DNA of 64,000 nucleotides, from contig WNWL01000001.1 of the NCBI GenBank assembly GCA_009733745.1, positions 186,001 to 250,000 on the forward strand, given 5' to 3'. Under the pieces are notes generated by a model. The model was not told where the DNA came from. It saw nothing but the letters and a program-made list of their open reading frames with translations, and did not search any database. This stretch comes from Oceanobacillus sp. HTM 045 (GTDB taxonomy: Bacteria > Pseudomonadota > Alphaproteobacteria > Rhodobacterales > Rhodobacteraceae). Shown here piece by piece: positions 27,030 to 35,009 of this stretch (the first letter of the stretch is position 1; each line of letters begins with the position of its first letter). A program made the translations under genes and the position numbers.

Positions 27030-27557
27030 TCAGGGCCGGATCTCCACCTCCGTGCCGATCGCCACGCGCGACCAGATCTCGCGGATCTCGGCGTTGGAGA
27101 CGGCGAGGCAGCCCAGCGTCCAGTCATAGGGGATCGGCGGGCCGTCATGGCCGTTGGGCTGGCCGTGGATGAAGATGTCGCCGCCCGGGTCCACCCCGGC
27201 CTCCGCCGCCGCGGCGCGGTCGGCGGCATCGGGGTAGGAGAGGCCGAGCGAGAGGTGGAAGCGGCTCCGGTCGTTGCGCCGGTCGACGCGGTAGACCCCC
27301 TCGGGCGTGCGCCCGTCGCCTTCCTCCGCCTTGTCGCCCTCGGGTGCGAAGCCCAGCGCCACCCGGTAGGTGGCGATCGCCTGCCCGTCGCGGAACAGCG
27401 TCAGCCGCCGCGCCGCCTTCTCGACCAGCACCCGGTCGGCGCGCTCCGCCAGCGGCACCAGCGCCGGTGCGTCGGAGGCGGGCGCGGCCCCGAGCCAGAG
27501 CGTACCCCCGGCGATCAGCGTTGCGAGGCTGAAGGCGAGCATCCTGACGAGGCGCAT
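27030..27557 (-). CDS. L,D-transpeptidase (YkuD domain)
   Basis: The 175-residue periplasmic enzyme has a signal peptide (MRLVRMLAFSLATLIAGG) and a YkuD catalytic domain. The His motif IFIHGQPNG (about 129-137) and the Cys motif LGCLAVSNAEI (about 151-161) are present, forming the canonical HxxG ... SxGC-type site with the nucleophile Cys. The family crosslinks peptidoglycan by 3-3 bonds or attaches proteins to it. The start was set at ATG 27557, the first Met before the signal peptide, preceded by GGGAGA; 16 further in-frame codons exist upstream. Confidence 0.88.
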   Translation of the reverse strand: MRLVRMLAFSLATLIAGGTLWLGAAPASDAPALVPLAERADRVLVEKAARRLTLFRDGQAIATYRVALGFAPEGDKAEEGDGRTPEGVYRVDRRNDRSRFHLSLGLSYPDAADRAAAAEAGVDPGGDIFIHGQPNGHDGPPIPYDWTLGCLAVSNAEIREIWSRVAIGTEVEIRP

Positions 27558-27662
27558 CGGCGGTCTCCCGGACAACTTGCAGGCAGTTTGCGGGACGCGA
27601 CTCACGGTCGCACCGAAAGGTGGCGAAGCCGGGGCAGGGCGGGCAGGCGCGCCCGCCGCGCC

Positions 27663-28553
27663 TCACTCGGGCATCACCAGTTCCGGCTCCGGCCCGTTGA
27701 TCCGCGACGGGTAGGCGTGGTTGCCCGTGCGCACCCGCCAGAGCACCCGCCGCGCGGACGCGCCGGTCTCCCAGACCATCGGCCGGCCCTCGCGGTGCCA
27801 GCCGGTGCCCTGCGGCTGCGACCCGCCGAGATGGCGGCGCAGGCGGCGGCACCAGGGATAGGCGTGCCAGCCCTCGACCCGCGTGCCCGCGCCCATGATG
27901 TCGCCGCGCTGGTAGCCGACGCCGTAGGGCGCATCCGAGGTCCATCCGTCCTCGCCCGACGCGGCGTTGACGTGCTGCAGGCCGATATAGTGACCGAACT
28001 CGTGCACCGCCGCGATCTGGCCCGTGTCCTTCGGCACCACGTCGCGGCTGTCGAGCGTGCCATGCGTCACCCCGCCCCGCGCCGAGCGCCGGCGGTTCGA
28101 GCACTGGTACGGCCCCTGCATCGAGGAGCGGGCGAACGGGTGCGGCTCGTCGCGGGTCGGTTCCGGCAGCCGGTGGCAGCGGATCACCACATGCGCCGAG
28201 GCGCGCGGCACGAACTCCACCTGCAGCCCCAGCGCGATCGACGGCGTCCAGCCGTCGCTCGCCCGCTCGCCGCGCCCGTGCAGCCACTGCCGGTCCGGCT
28301 CCAGCCAGAGCTTTCCGTTCCAGCCTTCCTCGACCACGCGCTTGAGGTCGTTGCGGAAGCCGCGGAGCGCGTTGCCCCACTCGATGGTCTGCTGTTCCGA
28401 CCAGCCGTCGGGCGTGCGCCAGCGCAGCAGCTGCGCCGGTTCGCGTTGCAGGAATACCTTGACCGTGAAGGTCAGCCGCGCCCGGGCGCCGAGGTTGCGT
28501 CCCTCGATGTCGAGGGCCGAATCCATCCAGTCGTCCTGAATCGCGGTCTGCAT
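27663..28553 (-). CDS. Metzincin-like zinc metalloprotease of unassigned family
   Basis: A 296-residue protein with a canonical zinc site: HEFGHYIGLQH (His184, Glu185, His188, His194), i.e. HExxHxxGxxH, followed by a downstream Met (GDIMGAG, about 220) at a distance suited to a Met-turn. The N-terminal half (1-120) contains beta-like segments and Trp-rich stretches; two Cys pairs are possible. There is no signal peptide, so it may be intracellular or exported by a route without a cleavable signal. ATG 28553 has GGAGGTGG upstream. The family could not be named, and no inhibitor or secretion genes flank it. Confidence 0.62.
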   Translation of the reverse strand: MQTAIQDDWMDSALDIEGRNLGARARLTFTVKVFLQREPAQLLRWRTPDGWSEQQTIEWGNALRGFRNDLKRVVEEGWNGKLWLEPDRQWLHGRGERASDGWTPSIALGLQVEFVPRASAHVVIRCHRLPEPTRDEPHPFARSSMQGPYQCSNRRRSARGGVTHGTLDSRDVVPKDTGQIAAVHEFGHYIGLQHVNAASGEDGWTSDAPYGVGYQRGDIMGAGTRVEGWHAYPWCRRLRRHLGGSQPQGTGWHREGRPMVWETGASARRVLWRVRTGNHAYPSRINGPEPELVMPE

Positions 28554-28690
28554 CTCCACCTCCACTCCACGCTGACAGTATGTCGCAAGGGGAGGGAGAA
28601 TGGTTCGGAAATCGGTGCGGGACCGCCACCGGGGCGCTCCCGCGGCCCCCGGAAGGGGTGCGAGGGGCGAACGAGACGACCGAAAGGGCC

Positions 28691-29161
28691 TCAGCCGGCG
28701 AAGGCGTCCGGCCTTGCTTCGCGGGCCATGTGGTCGAGCACGGCGTTGACGAACTTCGCCTCCTTGCCGGCGTCGAAGAACGCCTTGGCGACGTCGACAT
28801 ACTCGCTGATCGAGACCTTCGGCGGGATATCCTGCCGCGCGACCAGCTCGTGCCCGGCGGCGCGGAACAGCGCCCGCAGGGTCGGGTCGATCTTGCCCAG
28901 CGGCCAGCGTTCCACCAGCGCGCGGTCGGTGAGCTGGTCGATCTCCGCCTGCCGCGCGACCGCGCCGCCGACAATGTCGCGGAACAGGCGCAGGTCGGCC
29001 GGGCGGTACTGCTCGCCCTCGATCTCCTGGCCGATCCGGTGCTCGACGAACTCGGCCACCACCTCGTTGCGGCCGCGGCCCGTCACTTCCATCTGGTAGA
29101 GCGCCTGCACCGCCGCGAGCCGGGCGGCGGAGCGTTTCAGGCGGGCATCGTCCTTCGACAT
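28691..29161 (-). CDS. nusB: Transcription antitermination factor NusB
   Basis: The 156-residue all-helical protein matches NusB: KRSAARLAAVQALYQMEVTG near the N-terminus (residues about 8-27) and ISEYVDVAKAFFDAGKEAKFVNAVLDHMA at the C-terminus (quoted in part). NusB binds boxA RNA with NusE (S10) in rRNA antitermination. It sits two bases from the ribH stop, the standard ribH-nusB pair. Confidence 0.94.
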   Translation of the reverse strand: MSKDDARLKRSAARLAAVQALYQMEVTGRGRNEVVAEFVEHRIGQEIEGEQYRPADLRLFRDIVGGAVARQAEIDQLTDRALVERWPLGKIDPTLRALFRAAGHELVARQDIPPKVSISEYVDVAKAFFDAGKEAKFVNAVLDHMAREARPDAFAG

Positions 29162-29163
29162 CG

Positions 29164-29706
29164 TCAGGCCGTCCGCGTCGCGGCGGCGGTGCCCGCCAGC
29201 AGGAACTCGGCGTCGTCCGGCGCGCGCGGCGGCTTCGGCGCCGACTGGAAGCGCCGCGCCAGCGCGATCAGGTGAAGCGCGGCCGCCGCCGCCCCGCCGC
29301 CCTTGTTCTGGTCCGCCGGGTCGGCGCGCACCTCGGCCTGTTCCATCGTCTCGCAGGTCAGGATGCCGTTGCCGATGGCCAGCCCCTTCAGGCCCAGCTC
29401 CATCAGCCCGCGCGAGCTGTCGTTGCAGACCGTGTCGTAATGGGTCGTCTCGCCCCGGATCACGCAGCCGAGCGCGACGAATCCGTCATAGTGCCGCGCC
29501 GCGAGGGCTATCGCCGGCGGGATCTCCAGCGCGCCGGGCACCTCGACCAGATCGGCCTGCGCCCCGGCCTCGCCGAGCACGGCGCCCGCGCCCGCGACCA
29601 GCCCCTCGGCGATCCGCCGGTAATAGGGCGCGCAGACGATCAGCACCCGCGGCGCGGGGTCCAGCTTCGGCAGGGGCAGGGTGGTATGCTCGGCACTCTC
29701 GGCCAT
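29164..29706 (-). CDS. ribH: 6,7-dimethyl-8-ribityllumazine synthase
   Basis: The 180-residue lumazine synthase condenses 5-amino-6-ribitylamino-uracil with dihydroxybutanone phosphate, the penultimate step of riboflavin synthesis. Visible blocks are [18 protein letters not shown] (about 57-74), [16 protein letters not shown] (about 80-95) and the phosphate-contacting region near [15 protein letters not shown]. It is upstream of nusB and downstream of the ribB-type gene, with about 585 bp of repeat-bearing DNA between ribH and that gene. Confidence 0.95.
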   Translation of the reverse strand: MAESAEHTTLPLPKLDPAPRVLIVCAPYYRRIAEGLVAGAGAVLGEAGAQADLVEVPGALEIPPAIALAARHYDGFVALGCVIRGETTHYDTVCNDSSRGLMELGLKGLAIGNGILTCETMEQAEVRADPADQNKGGGAAAAALHLIALARRFQSAPKPPRAPDDAEFLLAGTAAATRTA

Positions 29707-29879
29707 GTCTCAAGGGCTCCGTCTGGGGCTCTGGATGGGTCGGTGCCGCAGATAGCGCGCCGGGGCGGGGATTGCCAGAGGGAAGGGGTTAACGTAAGCG
29801 GCACGCGGGTTTTCACGCGGGATTTCACCGGGGCGGGGTGGCGCTTGCCAATTCGGTTGGGGTTCGGTCTGCGCGCAGC

Positions 29880-30057
29880 ATCAGCCACGGCACGCGCGAC
29901 CAGCGCGGGCCACGTCCGGCCCTCCCCGGGGCCGGGCGTTGTGCGACGCTGCAATGGGATCTGAGGGCGGGAGGGGTTGCCGCCATAAACCAAGCATCCC
30001 GGGAGAAGCACCACGCCCGACCAGGGCCGGTCGTGTCCCTCTGCACGCAGATCAGGC
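29880..30057 (+). repeat. Dispersed intergenic repeat, copy A
   Basis: One of four related elements of about 145-178 bp in the window. It contains the hairpin core CCGGCCC-tccccg-GGGCCGG, then GTGCGACGCTGCAA, then CATAAACCAAGCA and an end block ACGCCCGACCAGGGCCGGTC that is an imperfect inverted copy of the left core. Its right tail (GCACGCAGATCAGG) matches copy B but not copies C and D. It lies between ribH and the ribB-type gene; no gene overlaps it. Confidence 0.8.
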
Positions 30058-30129
30058 TAGGGCAAGAGTGCGAGAGCAGTCGCCAACGGCGCTACACCCG
30101 CCTCAGGAACCACGGTTCTCGTTCCGTCC

Positions 30130-30272
30130 ATCACCGGCCACAGCCCGGGCGTTCTGCAACGCTGCAAGTGGATCGAAGCGCGGGAGGACTTGCAGGCATG
30201 AATCAAGCAGGCCCCGGCGAAGCACGACGCCCGCCCAGGGCCGGTCGCGTCCCTCCGCACGCAGATCAGGCC
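30130..30272 (+). repeat. Dispersed intergenic repeat, copy B (internally deleted)
   Basis: Same orientation and same right tail as copy A, 72 bp further on. It goes from CCACAGCCCGGGCG directly to TTCTGCAACGCTGCAA, missing about 36 bp that hold the main hairpin in the other copies. The deletion ends lie in short repeats (cCCGGGCG / GCCGGGCG), which would explain it by slippage. The rest of the 585-bp ribH/ribB spacer (29707-29879 and 30058-30129) shows nothing I can name. Confidence 0.75.
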
Positions 30273-30291
30273 ACGGAGCGCCCCCCCGAAC

Positions 30292-31407
30292 CTACCCCTG
30301 CCGGGGGATCGGCCGTGTCGCGACGATGGTCAGCCCGTAGCCGTCGAGGCCCACCACCTTCGGCGCGGGGGAGTTGGTGAGCAGGATGATCTCCGACACC
30401 CCCAGCGCGCCGAGGATCTGCGCACCGGTGCCGTACTGGCGCAGCTCCTTCGGCGAGGTGCCGCGCGGGGCCAGCCGGTCGGAGACCGCGGTCGGCGACA
30501 TGTCGCGCAGGAGCACCACCGCCCCGCGCCCCTCCGCCGCGACGGCGGCCATCGAATCGGGCACCTGCCGGGCCCGGTCCGGGTTCAGCATCAGCACGTC
30601 CTCCAGCGGGTCGAGCACGTGCATCCGCACCAGCGCCGGATTGCCGTCGGCGAGGTCGCCCTTCACCACCGCATAGTGCTCGCCGCCGCCATGCGGGTCG
30701 GTGAAGACGCGGAGCTCCCAGTCGCCGCCGATCTCGGAGCGGATCGTGGTGCGGTGCGCCTCCCGGATCAGGTGGTCGTGCCGGCGGCGATAGGCGATCA
30801 GGTCGGAGATGGTGCCGATCTTGAGGTTGTGGCGCTGGGCGAAGGCGACGAGGTCGGGCAGGCGCGACATCGTCCCGTCCTCGTTCATGATCTCGCAGAT
30901 CACGCCCGCCGGGATCAGCCCGGCGAGGCGGGATACGTCCACCGCCGCCTCGGTGTGCCCGGCCCGCATCAGCACGCCGCCCTCGCGCGCCCGGAGCGGG
31001 AACACATGCCCCGGCGTGGCGATGTCCTGCGGGCCGGACTGCGGGTCGATCGCGACCGCGATGGTGTGCGCCCGGTCATGCGCCGAGATGCCGGTCGTGA
31101 CCCCCTCGCGCGCCTCGATCGACACCGTGAAGGCGGTCTCGTGGCGCGACTGGTTGGCGGCCGACATCAGCGGCAGGCCGAGCCGGTCGAGCCGCCCGCC
31201 CTCCATCGCCAGGCAGATCAGCCCGCGCCCGTGCTTGGCCATGAAGTTCACCGCGTCCGGCGTCGCCATCTGCGCCGGGATCACCAGGTCGCCCTCGTTC
31301 TCCCGGTCCTCGTGGTCCACGAGAATGAACATCCGCCCGTTCCGCGCCTCCTCGATGATCTCGGCGACTGTGGAGATGGCGTCGGAAAAGTCGGTCGTCT
31401 CGGTCAT
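30292..31407 (-). CDS. ribB: 3,4-dihydroxy-2-butanone 4-phosphate synthase with a degenerate GTP cyclohydrolase II domain (RibBX type)
   Basis: The 371-residue protein has an intact RibB half (1-210) with VDHEDRENEGDLVIPA, EAREGVTTGISAHDR and MRAGHTEAAVDV. This makes dihydroxybutanone phosphate from ribulose 5-phosphate. The second half has the RibA fold landmarks (ELRQYGTGAQILGALGV, LLTNSPAPKVVGL) but lacks the three zinc cysteines of the expected HSECLTGD ... CDC region, replaced by MHVLDPLEDVLML. Cyclohydrolase activity is therefore unlikely and a separate ribA should exist elsewhere. It heads the ribH-nusB direction on the minus strand. Confidence 0.88.
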   Translation of the reverse strand: MTETTDFSDAISTVAEIIEEARNGRMFILVDHEDRENEGDLVIPAQMATPDAVNFMAKHGRGLICLAMEGGRLDRLGLPLMSAANQSRHETAFTVSIEAREGVTTGISAHDRAHTIAVAIDPQSGPQDIATPGHVFPLRAREGGVLMRAGHTEAAVDVSRLAGLIPAGVICEIMNEDGTMSRLPDLVAFAQRHNLKIGTISDLIAYRRRHDHLIREAHRTTIRSEIGGDWELRVFTDPHGGGEHYAVVKGDLADGNPALVRMHVLDPLEDVLMLNPDRARQVPDSMAAVAAEGRGAVVLLRDMSPTAVSDRLAPRGTSPKELRQYGTGAQILGALGVSEIILLTNSPAPKVVGLDGYGLTIVATRPIPRQG

Positions 31408-31604
31408 GTCCCGGCCCTCTGGCTGACCCCGTGGCTGCGGGGCGGACTTAACGCGGCAAGGGGGGGATTTCCAGTGGCGTGCGCCCGACAGATACGGGAG
31501 GGCGGCCTTCCGCTTCGCGCCTTCCGGCCCATATCCTGCGGTGGTAAGCCGGTGACCGGAGCCGGCCCGGCAGACAGCGGCCGGCAGGCGAGACGGAGAG
31601 CGGA

Positions 31605-32336
31605 TTGAGCGCAGGCCCCCATCGCGGCGAGGAGAGCGGCATCACCGGCGAAGCCATCCGGGATTCCAACCTCGAAGACCTCGTCGCCTGCCCGTCCTGC
31701 GACCTGCTGCACCGGCGGCGGGTGCTGGCGGAGGGGGAGGCGGCGCGCTGCGCCCGCTGCGGCACGGTGATCGAGACCCGCAAGCGCGGCGCGGTCGACG
31801 CGGTGATCCTCTCCTCCGTGGCGATGGCGGTGCTGCTGGTGCTCGCGCTCTGGGCGCCGTTCCTCAGCCTCTCCGGCGCGGGCGTGACGCAGCGCATGTC
31901 GCTGGTCGACGCCGGGCTGGCGCTCGGCGACGGCGCGCTGGTGCCGCTCTCGCTCCTCCTGATCGGGCTGACCGTGGCGCTGCCGTTCCTGCGCGCGCTG
32001 CTGCACCTCTGGGCGCTCCTGCCGCCGCGGCTCGGCTTCGCCGCCTTGCCCGGCGCGCCCGCCGCCTTCCGCGCGGCGATGAACCTGCGGCCCTGGGCGA
32101 TGGCCGAGATCTTCATGATCGGCGTCGCCGTCAGCGTGGTGAAGCTCGCCGGCCTCGCCAGCGTCGAGGCCGGCCCGGCGATCTACGCGCTGGCCGGCGT
32201 GGTGGTGGTGCTGGCCTACGAGAACGCGCTGCTCTGCCGCGAGACGGTCTGGCGCATGGTGCTCGGCGAGGAGACCCCCGAGCCGGAAACACCCACATCG
32301 GACACACCCCCCGCCACGCGGGAGACCCCCGCATGA
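31605..32336 (+). CDS. pqiA: PqiA-like membrane protein, first half
   Basis: A 243-residue inner-membrane protein of the paraquat-inducible A family. A cytoplasmic zinc ribbon, CPSC ... CARC (about 29-53), precedes about four membrane segments. The start is a TTG at 31605 with GGAGAG eight bases upstream. In E. coli one PqiA carries two such modules; here they are two genes joined by an ATGA overlap. PqiA works with the MCE protein PqiB and lipoprotein PqiC in an envelope-spanning lipid-transport tunnel. Confidence 0.86.
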   Translation: MSAGPHRGEESGITGEAIRDSNLEDLVACPSCDLLHRRRVLAEGEAARCARCGTVIETRKRGAVDAVILSSVAMAVLLVLALWAPFLSLSGAGVTQRMSLVDAGLALGDGALVPLSLLLIGLTVALPFLRALLHLWALLPPRLGFAALPGAPAAFRAAMNLRPWAMAEIFMIGVAVSVVKLAGLASVEAGPAIYALAGVVVVLAYENALLCRETVWRMVLGEETPEPETPTSDTPPATRETPA

Positions 32337-33022
32337 GCGCCGCCCGCAAGGATCGCCTCGTCCAAACGGACCATCCCGACGGCATGACCGCCCGCGAGGC
32401 CGGCCTCGCCGCCTGCACCGAATGCGGCCGCCTGCATCGTCTGGGGGCGGAGACCTGCTCGCGCTGCGGCGCGCGCATCCGCGACCAGGAGGTGAGCCTC
32501 CAGCCGGTCTGGGCGCTGCTGATCACCGGCATCCTCGCCTATATCCCGGCCAACACCTGGCCGATGCTGATCACCCGGACCTTCGGCCGGGCGGAGCCCA
32601 GCACCATCATCGGCGGCGCCATCGACCTGCTCTCGCACGGCTCCTACTTCGTCGCCGCCGTGGTGCTGGTGGCCAGCGTGGTGATCCCGATCGCCAAGTT
32701 CGTCGCCATCGGCTGGCTCGCCTACGCGATCCGCAGCGGGCGCGTCGCCGGGCAGCACGGGCGCCACCGGCTGCACACGGTGGTGGAGTTCATCGGCCGC
32801 TGGTCGATGATCGACGTGTTCGTGGTCGCGGTGCTGGCAGCGCTCGTGCAGCTCGGCTTCCTCGCCCGGATCGAGCCCGGCCCCGCCGCAGCACCCTTCG
32901 CGCTCTCGGTGATCTTCACCATGCTCGCCGCCCAGTGGCTCGACGCGCGGGCGATCTGGCAGGCGGCACCGGCCCCGGAAGCAGGCCCGGCCCCGAGCAC
33001 AGGACCGGCCCCGAAGGCATGA
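32333..33022 (+). CDS. pqiA: PqiA-like membrane protein, second half
   Basis: A 229-residue protein equivalent to the C-terminal PqiA module. The zinc ribbon ACTECGRLHRLG ... CSRCGARI (about 24-52) is followed by four membrane segments, including ALLITGILAYIPANTWPMLI and SMIDVFVVAVLAALVQLG (part). The start overlaps the first gene as ATGA, and the pqiB start follows 34 bp after the stop. The C-terminus is a Pro/Ala-rich tail. Both halves probably assemble together with PqiB. Confidence 0.86.
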   Translation: MSAARKDRLVQTDHPDGMTAREAGLAACTECGRLHRLGAETCSRCGARIRDQEVSLQPVWALLITGILAYIPANTWPMLITRTFGRAEPSTIIGGAIDLLSHGSYFVAAVVLVASVVIPIAKFVAIGWLAYAIRSGRVAGQHGRHRLHTVVEFIGRWSMIDVFVVAVLAALVQLGFLARIEPGPAAAPFALSVIFTMLAAQWLDARAIWQAAPAPEAGPAPSTGPAPKA

Positions 33023-33055
33023 CATCCGGCGCCAGACACCCTAGGAGTATCCGGC

Positions 33056-34858
33056 ATGAGTGACGCCACGCCGCCATCCGGCCCGGCAGGGGGCCAGACG
33101 CCGAAAGGCGAACCGGAGCGCCCGCCGAGCGCGCACCGCCCCGTGCTGTCCGAGCCGCGGGTCGAGCGCCGCCGCGGCGGCGGCCTCTCCGCCGCGTGGC
33201 TGATCCCGGTGATCGCGCTGGTGATCGCCGGCGTGATGGCGTGGCGCTACTATGACGGGCTCGGCCCGCGCATCGAGATCCTGCTCCGCTCCGGTAGCGG
33301 CATCGAGCCGGGCCGCACCGCGATCCGCTACCGCGACGTCGAGATCGGCGTGATCGAGGACCTCGCCTTCTCGAAGGATTTCTCCCACGTCATCGCCACG
33401 GCGCAGATGGACCGGCGCATCACCTCGCGCCTGACCGATCGGGCCGCCTTCTGGGTGGTGCGCCCGCAGATCTCCGCCAGCGGCGTGGCCGGGCTGGAGA
33501 CGGTGCTCTCCGGCGTCTATCTCGGCGCCGATCTCGGCTCGGCCGGGGAGGGCAAGCCGACCCGCCGCTTCGAGGCGCTGCCCGAGCCGCCGCTCACGCC
33601 CTCCGACACGCCGGGGCGGCGCTTCAAGCTCTTCGCCGCGCAGGGCGCCTCCGCCGCGCCCGGCTCTCCGGTATTCTACAAGTCGATCGAGGTCGGCCGG
33701 GTCGAGACCAAGCGGCTCTCCGACGACTTCTCGGTGATCGAGTACGAGATCTTCGTCCGCGCGCCGCACGACCAGCGGATCGCCACCAACACCCGCTTCT
33801 GGGACGCCTCGGGCTTCAACCTCGAACTGGGCGCCGAGGGCGTCCGGGTCGAGGCACCCTCCGTCGTGTCGATCCTGCGCGGCGGGGTAGCGTTCGACGG
33901 CGTCGGCCCGCCCCCGATCGGCGGCGGCGAGGTCGACGAGGGCCGCGCCTTCGACCTCTACCGCAACGAGACCGCCGCCCGCGACAGCCTGTTCGAGGCG
34001 CCGGGCGAGGAGTTGCGGATGACCGTGGTGTTCGAGGAATCGGTCCGCGGCCTCGCCATCGGCGCGCCGGTCGAGTACCGCGGCCTGCAGATCGGCTCGG
34101 TCGAGGACGTGGCGCTGCGCGTCTCCGACACGCTCGGCGGGGCCGAGATCGTCACCACCATCGTGCTCCAGCCCCGCCGCATCGGCATCGGCCACCTCAC
34201 GGAAGACGACGTGCTCGCCTTCTTCCGCCGCTCGGTCGAGCGCGGCCTGCGCGCGCGGTTGGCGGTCGGCTCCATCGTCACCGGCGCGGCCTATGTCCAA
34301 TTCGTGGACCTGCCGCAGGCCCGCGCCGCCGAGTTGGACGTCGCCGCCTCGCCCTATCCGCGGATGCCCTCGGTGCCGTCGCAGCTCGGCATGTTGAAGG
34401 GCTCCGTCGACGAGATCCTCGCCCGGATCGAGGCGCTGCCGGTGGAGGAGCTGATCGCCAACGCCTCCGGCTTCCTCGAGAACCTCCGCACCCTCACCGG
34501 CGGCGAGGCGGCGCAGGGCCTGCCCGGCGACCTCGCCGAGACGGTCGCCTCCGCCAAGCGCATGATCCGCGCGCTGGAGGACGCCAAGGCCGGCGAGGCC
34601 GTCACCGCGACGCTCGCCGACGTGCGCAAGGCCGTCGCCTCGGTCGAGGCCACCGCGGCCGAGCTTCCCGCCGTCGCGCGGCGCCTCTCCGCGCTGGCCG
34701 CCAGCGCCGAGCAGGCCGCGGCGACGCTGGCCGAGGGCGGCTCGCTCAACCGCGCCGGCCTCGCGGCGCTCCGCGACGTGCAGAACGCCGCCCGCGCGAT
34801 CAAGTCGCTCGCCTCGACCATCGAGCGCGACCCCAACTCCATCATCCTCGGGCGGTAG
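33056..34858 (+). CDS. pqiB: PqiB-like MCE-domain lipid transporter
   Basis: The 600-residue protein has a cytoplasmic N-terminus, one membrane segment (LSAAWLIPVIALVIAGVMAW, about 43-62) and three MCE repeats starting near residues 73 (SGSGIEPGRTAIRYRDVEIG), 189 (ASAAPGSPVFYKSIEVGRVE) and 322 (FEESVRGLAIGAPVEYRGLQ). The C-terminal 130 residues are helical and Ala-rich, suited to the periplasmic needle of PqiB. It forms the channel that moves phospholipids between the inner and outer membranes. The length is slightly above the E. coli protein (546 aa). Confidence 0.93.
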   Translation: MSDATPPSGPAGGQTPKGEPERPPSAHRPVLSEPRVERRRGGGLSAAWLIPVIALVIAGVMAWRYYDGLGPRIEILLRSGSGIEPGRTAIRYRDVEIGVIEDLAFSKDFSHVIATAQMDRRITSRLTDRAAFWVVRPQISASGVAGLETVLSGVYLGADLGSAGEGKPTRRFEALPEPPLTPSDTPGRRFKLFAAQGASAAPGSPVFYKSIEVGRVETKRLSDDFSVIEYEIFVRAPHDQRIATNTRFWDASGFNLELGAEGVRVEAPSVVSILRGGVAFDGVGPPPIGGGEVDEGRAFDLYRNETAARDSLFEAPGEELRMTVVFEESVRGLAIGAPVEYRGLQIGSVEDVALRVSDTLGGAEIVTTIVLQPRRIGIGHLTEDDVLAFFRRSVERGLRARLAVGSIVTGAAYVQFVDLPQARAAELDVAASPYPRMPSVPSQLGMLKGSVDEILARIEALPVEELIANASGFLENLRTLTGGEAAQGLPGDLAETVASAKRMIRALEDAKAGEAVTATLADVRKAVASVEATAAELPAVARRLSALAASAEQAAATLAEGGSLNRAGLAALRDVQNAARAIKSLASTIERDPNSIILGR

Positions 34859-34895
34859 GGGCGGGCAGGGGCAGGGACGGGGGCAGGGGCGTGGG
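34858..34895 (+). other. G-quadruplex-capable run between pqiB and pqiC
   Basis: Seven G-tracts of three to five bases, separated by one to four bases, run on the coding strand directly after the pqiB stop. Four or more tracts with short loops fit the usual quadruplex pattern. A small hairpin GGGCAC (34893-34898) / GTGCCC (34906-34911) follows. Function unknown. Confidence 0.55.
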
Positions 34896-35009
34896 CACAG
34901 CGCCCGTGCCCTCGCCGCGCATCGCCCTATATCAACCTACAATATGCCGCCTCGCACCCGGCACGCGACTGTGCGATGTTGCGGTGACGTGCCTTCCGGG
35001 GGGAGACCG

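Noticed and set aside
29838-30380. Small genes in the ribH-ribB spacer
   Set aside because: The open frames cover the dispersed repeat copies and change frame relative to them; no Shine-Dalgarno or motif supports them.
31408-31604. FMN riboswitch upstream of the ribB-type gene
   Set aside because: No aptamer-like conserved blocks (AGGGCA or GAGCGGCG type) could be found in the 197-bp divergent spacer.
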